A stretch of DNA of 64,000 bases from Dromiciops gliroides (Eukaryota > Chordata > Mammalia > Microbiotheria > Microbiotheriidae): assembly GCF_019393635.1 (NCBI RefSeq), contig NC_057866.1, forward strand, positions 121,829,897-121,893,896, in the 5' to 3' direction. The translations under genes were made by a program, and so were the position numbers. Of this stretch, positions 57,210 to 64,000 are shown in pieces (within the stretch, counting starts at the first letter, position 1; every line of letters starts with the position of its first letter). The notes beneath the pieces were generated by a model. The model did no database searches. It was not told where the DNA came from and worked only from the letters and a program-made list of their open reading frames with translations.

Positions 57210-58600
57210 AAGAAAAGGAAGGGGAATATTGGAAACAATGGAACTCAAAAGCTAGTGTTTGGTAAAGTGGAAAACATCAATTACCTAGAAAAAACTCTGA
57301 TGAAAATCACTAGGTAAAAAAAAAAAATAATTAAAAAAGAAAAAAGAAAAGAAAATCACTAGGCAAACTGAAAAACAGTCTGCCAGAAATTAGGAGTACT
57401 AGATTATGAAAAGATTAGAAGAGAAACAGATTGTACACCTCTCCCAAGTATGGGTAGGAAATGCATTCTTAACTAAACAAGAGATAGAGGTAATTACAAA
57501 AGATAAAATAAATAACTTTGATTACATGAATTTGAAAAGCTTCTTCACAGACAAAATGAATGCACCTAGAATAAGAAATTATTGAATGGGAGAAAATCTT
57601 TGTCTCAAATTTTACTGATAAGGGCTTGGTATCCAACTTATATAAACAACCAATAAATGCATATGTAATACTAATAGCCATTATCCAATAGATAAACAGT
57701 CTAAGAATATGAGCAGTTCTCAAAAAAAAAAATTGTAAAGTATTCACAACCATGTGAAAGAATGCTCCAATTACTAATAATCAGAGAAATGAAAATCAAA
57801 CATGGCTGAGGTTTCACCTCATATCCTGCAAATTGGCAAAGATTACCCCCGAAAATGGCAGTAATTAATGTTGGGAGGGATTGTGGAATGAGAGGCACAC
57901 TAATACATTGTTGGTGGAGCTGTGAAATGGTATAACCATTTTGGAAAGCAATTTCGAATTATGCAAATAAAGTGACTAAAACGTCCATACCCTTTGAATC
58001 AGAGACTTCATTACTGGGTTTATACTCCTAGGAAGTTATCATAGAAGAAAGTTACCATATACATAAAAATATTTATAGCATACTTTTATGATAGCAAAGT
58101 ACTTGGAAATTGCGATAATCCATTGATTGAGGAATAGCTAAAGAAATTGGGATATGTGACTACAATGGCATATTACTATTCTGTTAAAAATGATGTATAT
58201 AATGAATACGGAAAGCATGGAAAGATTTATATAAACTTTATATTTATTTACATAAATAGAACCAAGAAAACAACATACACAATATGTACCCCAAAAAGTA
58301 AATAGAAAACACACACACAACACACACACACACACAAATGAAAAGTGAATGTAGCAAAATTATAAAGATCAAACATGACTCAAATGAAAAGACATGAGAG
58401 TATAACTACACACTGCACATGTTTTTGGCTGTTTTAAACTATTGATCAGATGGATTTTTCCTTTTTTTTTCTTCTTTTTTAGTCTGGGTGGGGCCAAAAG
58501 AGAAAGGGGAGGGAGGGAAGTATTACTAGGGATATTATTACGATGTAATAACAGAAGACCAATAAAAACTTATTTTTTTAAAAAGGAAGGAAGGAACTTA
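57210..58600 (+). mobile_element. L1 ORF2 3' part in TXK last intron
   Basis: Long stretch of decayed L1 ORF2: ATGGGAGAAAATCTTTGTC, GGCTTGGTATCCAACTTATA, TGAGGTTTCACCTCATATCC, CAAATTGGCAAAGATTACC and GGTGGAGCTGTGAAATGGTA. The tail is a GGGAGG-rich 3' UTR followed by AATAAAAACTT. Antisense to TXK. Confidence 0.8.
58309..58338. repeat. (AC)n microsatellite
   Basis: About 13 AC units inside the L1 of the TXK last intron. Confidence 0.85.
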
Positions 58601-58856
58601 GTGTGTCAGTTATTAGAGATTCAGGAGATTGGAATTAGGGAGACAATCAAAGAAGCTGTTGCAGTAACTATAGAATTAGAAGCTAGAATAATAGAATTTC
58701 AGAGTTATAAAATACTTCAGTGCCTATCCAATCTAATCTACTAATTTTACAGATGGGGAAAAGGAAGCCATGAAAAGCTAAATGACTTACCCAAAATCAC
58801 ACAGGTATGAATTGGCTGACTGGGGATTTGAGACCTAGGTCCTCTTTATTCTAAGA

Positions 58857-59138
58857 GCAGCTAGGTGGCATAGGTAGCTATGCACCATAGTGCATAGAGT
58901 GCTCGTACTGGAGTCAGGAAGATTCATTTTCATGAGTTCAAATCTGGCCTCAGACACTTACTAGCTGGGAAGTTACCTAACCTTGGGCAAGTCACTTAAC
59001 CCTGTTTGCCTCAGTTTCTTCATCTGTAAAATTATCTAGAAAAGGACATGGAATACCACTCCAGTATTTTTGCCAAGAAAACCCCAAATAGGGTCATGAA
59101 GAGCAAATAAGGCTGAAAAATGACTCAACAACAACAAA
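58857..59138 (+). mobile_element. RTE-tailed tRNA SINE in TXK intron
   Basis: Head with a local duplication (GGTGGCATAGGTAGC), then ACCACTCCAGTATTTTTGCC, AGAAAACCCCAAATAGGGTC, ATGAAGAGCAAATAAGGCTG and an ACAACAACAA end. Confidence 0.85.
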
Positions 59139-59228
59139 TCTCTGATTCTAAAATTTCTCTTCTTTCTACTACATTACCAGCTTCTAGCCATGAGATGGCA
59201 AGAACATGGATTAAAGTGTTTACAGTAG

Positions 59229-59372
59229 TGGGGACAGCTAGGTGGCACAATGGATAAAGCACTGGCCCTGGATTCAGGAGGACCTGAGTTCAAATACAGC
59301 CTCAGATACTTGACACTTACTGTGTGACCCTGGGCAAGTCACTTAACCCGCATTGCCCCACCCAAAAAAAAA
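59229..59372 (+). mobile_element. tRNA-derived SINE
   Basis: Sense; flanks AAGTGTTTACAGTAG and AAGTGTTTATAGTAG. Confidence 0.92.
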
Positions 59373-59421
59373 GTGTTTATAGTAGGAATAAAGATAAATG
59401 AATAAACCCAAAAGATATTTT

Positions 59422-59575
59422 GTTTGTTTGGTTTTTTTAGTGAGGCAATTGGGGTTAAGTGACTTGCCCAGGGTCACACAGCTAGTAAGTGTTAAGTGTC
59501 TGAGGCCGGATTTGAACTCAGGTACTCCTGACTCCAGGGCCGGTGCTCTATCCACTGCGCCATCTAGCTGCCCCC
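59422..59575 (-). mobile_element. tRNA-derived SINE
   Basis: Antisense; CCAAAAGATATTTTG duplicated. Only 50 bases from the sense copy before it, so the two can pair as an inverted repeat in RNA. Confidence 0.93.
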
Positions 59576-59843
59576 CAAAAGATATTTTGAAGGAAGAAAC
59601 AACAGGATTTGGAGACAATTCAAGTACAGAGGATTAAGAAAAAGGAAGAGGCAAAGATGACTCTCAGATGAGAAGCCTTGGGAAAATAGTGGTATCATTT
59701 AGAAAAACTAAGACCCTAGAAAGGGGAACCAAGAGATAATGAGATCAATTTTGAACATATAGAACAGGAGACAATGGTCACACATCTAATTGGAGATGTT
59801 CCATTTGGAATGTGTTTTCCAGTTGGAAATATTGACTGAATGA

Positions 59844-60149
59844 GGGGCAGCTAGATGGTGTAGTGAATAAAGCACTCTCCCTAAAGTTGGGAGGACCTGA
59901 GTTCAAATGTCAGCTCAGACATTTAGAAGCTCTGTGACCCTGGGAAAGTCACTTAACTCTAATTGCCTTAAATATCCCAGGCCATCTCCAGTTGTCCTGA
60001 TATATATCTTGCCACTGGATCCAGATGGCTCTGGAGGAGAGAGTGAGGTTAGTGATCTTGCACAGCCCTGCCTCACTTAAATCCAATTCAGTTCAAGTCA
60101 TGGCATCACCCTGATATCATGTCCTATTCCGGACAAACAACAACAACAA
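59844..60149 (+). mobile_element. long SINE variant with ACAACAACAA tail
   Basis: SINE head, then a 160-base 3' part (CCATCTCCAGTTGTCCTGAT, TGGATCCAGATGGCTCTGGA, CAAGTCATGGCATCACC) different from both other types. ATTGACTGAA is repeated on both sides. The (ACA)n end suggests RTE-driven copying. Confidence 0.8.
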
Positions 60150-60370
60150 TTGACTGAACATCAAGGTGAGAGGTTAAAGCTAGAATTGGAGACATAAGTA
60201 CATCTCTTTAAAGGAGCAATTATAGAAAAATAAAAAGAGAGGGCCCAAAACTGATACAGCAGTGATACGCAATAAGGAAGAGGAGCCTGAAAGGGAGACC
60301 TCCCCAAAAAATGAGCTCTGAAAGGAAGCATAAACAAGAGCATACATTACTGAAAATAGAGAAGATCATT

Positions 60371-60548
60371 TCTTTTCTTTTCTTTTCTTTTTTTTTTGGA
60401 GGGCAATGAGGGTTAAATGACTTGCCCAGGGTCACACAACTATTGAGTGTCAAGTGTCTGAGGCCGGATTTGAACTCAGGTCCTCCTGAAAATAGGGCCG
60501 GTGCTTTATCCACTGTGCCACCTAGTTGCCACCACCACCCCCCCCCCC
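60371..60548 (-). mobile_element. tRNA-derived SINE
   Basis: Antisense; TTTTC-rich tail; flanks AGAAGATCATTTC and AGAAGATAATTTC. Confidence 0.9.
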
Positions 60549-60699
60549 AGAAGATAATTTCAAGGAGTGGCTGGCACCTTAAAGGGAATGAACATCAAGA
60601 GAATTCACACAATAGGTCAGCAACCATCTAGACCTACCTATACCTAAAATCAATCAATCAATAAATAAAAATCCCCTCTACAGTATACCTAACAAATTC

Positions 60700-60895
60700 C
60701 ATCAGGTGATCCTCAGATTAGAAAAAGGCCTTTGAGGTCATGCAGTTCAACCTCCCTAATTTTATAATCATGGAAGCTGAGATACAAACAGATCAAGTTG
60801 TTTACTTGCACAAGGTTACACAGCTAAGTGGTAGTGCTCAGACCTGAACTCAGGTCCTCTAACCCCAAAGTCAGTGCCCTTTACAGCTAAGGCCA
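60700..60895 (-). repeat. MIR/THER1 SINE, antisense
   Basis: GAGGTCATGCAGTTCAACCT, AGGTTACACAGCTAAGTGG and CTGAACTCAGGTCCTCTAAC. Ends about 260 bases before the TXK exon. Confidence 0.65.
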
Positions 60896-61152
60896 CGTTT
60901 ACCCAAAAGAATGGATTTTTAAGAGGAAAAAAGTACACTGACCTTTGCAGAAGAAAAATCAACACAAAATAGCAAATAAGGAATAGCCACACAGAGAGGA
61001 TCCTTCACTTAAGGTTCTAATGAGTCATGGATGCGAAACAGACACTTTCTTGCTCTTTTAAGGATGGCTTCTTGAGTCCATATGTGAAGCAGGCCAGGTC
61101 AGTGCCAGAAGAGAGAGCCTACAGTCTATGTAAGAAAGTGTGAAAGACCAAC

Positions 61153-61310
61153 CTCATGCCAACAGCTGTACATGACTTCATACACAGTCATTGGAGCCAA
61201 GTGTGGACGATACAGCCTGAACCCTTTGGAAATAGCTTCGACAACTTGTAAATTGGATTCCTTGGCGAAAGGCATCTTGCCCTCAGTAAAAACTTCCCAC
61301 ATCAAAATTC
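61153..61310 (-). CDS. TXK: TXK tyrosine kinase, penultimate coding exon
   Basis: Read on the - strand, acceptor TATTTTGTAG precedes 158 bases encoding [20 protein letters not shown] and continuing through [33 protein letters not shown], then donor GTTGGT. This is the C-lobe of a TEC-family kinase domain (the [11 protein letters not shown] and RPHLAP blocks). It matches TXK rather than TEC, ITK or BTK by MPF plus NLQVVEAIS and [13 protein letters not shown] is a T-cell non-receptor tyrosine kinase acting in antigen-receptor signalling. The exon begins two bases into a glycine codon, so the preceding exon (DVWSFG) must lie beyond 64000; I did not find it inside the window. Confidence 0.93.
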
Positions 61311-61379
61311 CTACAAAATAAAATACACAAAGGCAAGTTGGAGAGGAGAGAAATAATTACTCAAAAAAAAAAAAAAAAA

Positions 61380-61538
61380 GGGCAGCTAGGTGGTACAGTA
61401 GATAAAGCACCAGCCCTCGATTCAGGAGGACCTGAGTTCAAATCCAGCCTCAGACACTTGACACTTACTAGCTGTGTGACCCTGGGCAAATCACTTAACT
61501 CTGATTGCCTCAAAAACAAAAACAAACAAACAAAAAAA
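61380..61538 (+). mobile_element. tRNA-derived SINE, 70 bp from TXK exon
   Basis: Sense to the window, antisense to TXK, in the intron just upstream of the penultimate TXK exon. Poly(A) lies on both sides. Confidence 0.9.
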
Positions 61539-61843
61539 GTTGGTTACCTGGGATGGCCATAGGGGAGGAATAGAGGAGGAAAATTATATACAGGAAAAAC
61601 AAAAGATCAAATTTTATTTTTAAAAACACCAAATGTACAATACCCCCCTGCAATTTTTAAAACTTTTTTTACCACATAAGGAATCATAACCCTTATTACA
61701 TCCTGTGTTATTTTATACCTCTTGAATAATTACCTAGAACTAAATAAACTTTGGTTAGAAAGTAGACTCAGCCTCTGAAAAGGATTGTAAACAGAAGTTG
61801 CCTCCTCCTGTCCCTTTCAGCAGGTCAAAATGGCACCCCCTTC

Positions 61844-61992
61844 AGGGCAGCTAGGTGGCGCAGTAGATAAAGCACCGGCCCTGGAGTCAGGAGTACTGAG
61901 TTCAAAATCCGACCTCAGAAACTTAACACTTAACTAGCTGTGTGACCCTGGCAAGTCACTTAACCCCAATTGCCTCACCAAAAAAAAAAAAA
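61844..61992 (+). mobile_element. tRNA-derived SINE in TXK intron
   Basis: Sense, CCCCAATTGCCTCACC end; keeps CpGs (GGTGGCGCAG, GCACCGGCCC), so young. Confidence 0.92.
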
Positions 61993-62205
61993 GGCCCCCC
62001 TTCCCATGTTCCCTGAATATGCAGCAGCATTCTTATTCCTAAGCACCATATGTGGTCCCCACATAGGTTTCTATTTCACTATTTGAGATACTCAAGATAT
62101 AGCAGTATTGTATGGGTTACAAGAACACGACAGTCCTTCAGCTGAGCCCCACCTGGTAGCCAGCGTTGGATTCCAGTCTGCCTGACTGGGCTTAGGGGTA
62201 AGCAC

Positions 62206-62693
62206 TGTGATGAAATAATGGGAATTTAGCAGATACTCAAAGACCCACCTGAGAGATTAATCTATACTGATTGAATCAAGTGAGAGTGATTGACTGCTGA
62301 TTAGCCTACTTCAAGTTAACTGGATTGTAATCACACCTGGCTAGCCCTTAAGAAAGTATTGTTCTCAGAAGCTAGACTGTGAACTCTAAACTTGAGAACA
62401 CCTTCAAACCAATATATTTGGATGATGCCAACCAATCAGCTTGAAGCAGTGTATAATATAAGGACCGCCTCTGTTCCAGACCTATAAAAAGCTTCCACAA
62501 TCAGCTTGCTGGAGAGTTCCTGATTAAAGCAGGTTCATGGTGGATGACTTGAGGAAGAACCCAACCAGGCTGGAACTCTAGGTTAGATAGGCCTTTTCTT
62601 AACTTTCTGAATTCCATGTTAATACCTGTATGCTTTAATAAATGTTTAATGCCCAAAGACTGGTGCTAAAGCTTCTAATTTAAGGCGATCACA
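62206..62693 (+). mobile_element. LTR (family C) in TXK intron
   Basis: About 488 bases with inverted ends TGTGAT and ATCACA, a TATA box (TATAAAAA, 62483-62490) and AATAAA at 62637-62642, in the order U3-R-U5. No internal genes adjoin it, so it is a solo LTR. It is antisense to TXK, so its promoter would run against the gene. Confidence 0.7.
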
Positions 62694-62864
62694 CAACATA
62701 GATTTTAAACATCACAGCACACACATATTTGCACAGTAGTTGGCAGCTATGGCAGAAATGAAAGAATAATGGCTCTGGAACTGAAAAATCCAATTATTGA
62801 AACCCATTCTTATTATTTTCTCAGTGGCTAACCTTGGTCAAATGGTTTAGTCTCCTCTAACTCC

Positions 62865-63085
62865 TCATGGGACAGTAGAAAGAACCCTGGGCTTGGAATC
62901 AGAAAGACCTGAGATCAAATCTTGCTTCCAACACTTACTAGATGTACGACCTTGCAAAACCAAAACCTTTCTGAGCCTCACTTGTTTGAATCTATAAAAC
63001 AGAGACAATTATATTTCTAGTAGCTACTTCAAAGGGTTTTTGTGAGGGAAAGAGATGATGTATGTAAATACTTGGCAAACCTTAA
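62865..63085 (+). repeat. MIR/THER1 SINE in TXK intron
   Basis: GACAGTAGAAAGAACCCTGG, GAATCAGAAAGACCTGAGAT and ATACTTGGCAAACCTTAAAG. Confidence 0.65.
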
Positions 63086-63139
63086 AGCAAGCACACATGT
63101 TCCCTCTCAGACTTGTTCTCATCTCTGTGTGTATGGGTG

Positions 63140-63570
63140 TGTGCCAGAAAAACATGGCAAGACCTATATGGAACTGATGCAAAGTGAAGGTGAGAACAGG
63201 GAGAACACTGTATATAATAACAGCAATATTGTAATGATGATTGCCTGTGAAAGACTTGAGCACGCTGATCAGTGCAATGATCCAAGATAATTACAAAAGA
63301 CTCAGGATGAAAAAATGCTAATCTACCTCCAGAGAGAGAACTGCTGCATTCAGAATGCAAATTGAAATATAATCTTCTCATTCTTTCTTTACTTTTCTTG
63401 CTTTTTTGAAAGTATCACTAATACAGACATATGTTTTGCATGATTTCACATGTATAATTGATATCTTGCTTGCCCTTTTGGTGGGTGAAAGAAGGAGCAG
63501 AAGGGCAGGAGAGATTTGGAACTCAAAATTTAAAAGAAAAAAAAACCCGCTAAAAATAATAAATAATAAG
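63140..63570 (+). mobile_element. L1 3' end in TXK intron
   Basis: AAACATGGCAAGACCTATAT, GGAACTGATGCAAAGTGAAG, GAACACTGTATATAATAACA, then GATTTGGAACTCAAAATTT and an A-rich tail. Confidence 0.75.
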
Positions 63571-63589
63571 ATGGATTAAGAAGCATCCT

Positions 63590-63800
63590 TTACCAATGAT
63601 GAAAGCACAGTACCCACATCCCGAGAGAGATGATGGACTCAGAGGTTCAGATGAACATATTTTTGGTCATGGCCAATGTGGGAACTTTTCTCACTTGACT
63701 ATGCATTTTTGGACTTCCTTTTTTCTTTTTCTTTTTTATTTTCAGTGGTAGGACAGGGATGAGAGAGAGAGAAAATAGGTTTTCATTAATTGAAAAAATT
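63590..63800 (+). mobile_element. second L1 3' UTR fragment
   Basis: ATGATGAAAGCACAGTACCC and GATGATGGACTCAGAGGTTC, then ACATATTTTTGGTCATGGCC and an A/T-rich end belong to an older L1 3' UTR type than the copy just before it. Confidence 0.45.
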
Positions 63801-64000
63801 AATTTAAAGAATTCTTTAGCACCTAGGACAGTGCCTTATACACTGTAGGTATTCAATAAATACAGTTAATTACAGGGACTACTTAAAGGCACTCCCAACA
63901 GGAATTCTTGAGTATTCACCTGAAGACTAACTTGGGTCTTTGCCCTGTACACACAGGGGTGCAACCTCTCAGCTAAATTGTTGACTGTAAGCTTATTTCC

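Noticed and set aside
62206-62693. Full provirus around the LTRs
   Set aside because: No gag, pol or env-like frames and no matching second LTR in the same direction next to any of the four LTRs; all look solo.

Overview
The window is vertebrate nuclear DNA from a marsupial, probably an Australidelphian; the species cannot be fixed from the sequence alone. Three things support this. Genes are split into short exons with GT-AG introns. The window is saturated with about 35 copies of the tRNA-derived marsupial SINE (SINE1/WSINE1 type), easily recognised from its protein shadows. It also carries marsupial-style L1 3' ends, an ORF1-only half-L1 (HAL1), RTE/BovB-like LINE sequence and SINEs with RTE tails. 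No bacterial genes, CRISPR arrays or operons are present.

Two host genes are supported. NIPAL1 (NIPA-like magnesium transporter 1) lies complete on the + strand: a CpG-island promoter around 20.5-21.2 kb and six coding exons from 20873 to 43942. The exons splice in frame to a 409-residue polytopic membrane protein, followed by a 3' UTR. TXK (TEC-family tyrosine kinase) enters from the right on the - strand. Only its last two coding exons are inside the window (61153-61310 and 55435-55503, end of the kinase domain), followed by its 3' UTR towards about 54.5 kb. The tail-to-tail NIPAL1-TXK order matches human 4p12. CNGA1, expected to the left on the - strand, was not found in 1-20.5 kb.

Layout: 1-20.4 kb is intergenic. 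It holds an L1 split by a solo LTR (0.7-1.8 kb), L1/L2 pieces, hAT MITEs and MIRs, a decayed L2 (10-11.9 kb) and a decayed antisense RTE LINE (about 12.2-16.4 kb) with an L1, SINEs and a local tandem duplication inside it. From 20.4 to 44.9 kb is NIPAL1. Its 12.8-kb first intron holds many SINEs, a 160-bp TTTC microsatellite, a 7SL RNA retrocopy and a 2.3-kb HAL1 with a 14-bp target-site duplication ending 120 bp before exon 2. From 45 to 54.5 kb lies the gap between the two gene ends, with two related solo LTRs in opposite orientation, a third LTR, a 19-bp inverted repeat and an HMGN2 retropseudogene. From 54.5 kb to the end is the TXK 3' part, whose introns contain L1, RTE-tailed SINEs and a fourth LTR.

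I see no new multi-gene system. The most notable objects are the ORF1-only HAL1 whose reading frame ends inside SINE-like sequence, the RTE LINE together with its SINE riders, the 7SL and HMGN2 retrocopies, the nested LTR-in-L1 and a possible uORF before NIPAL1.
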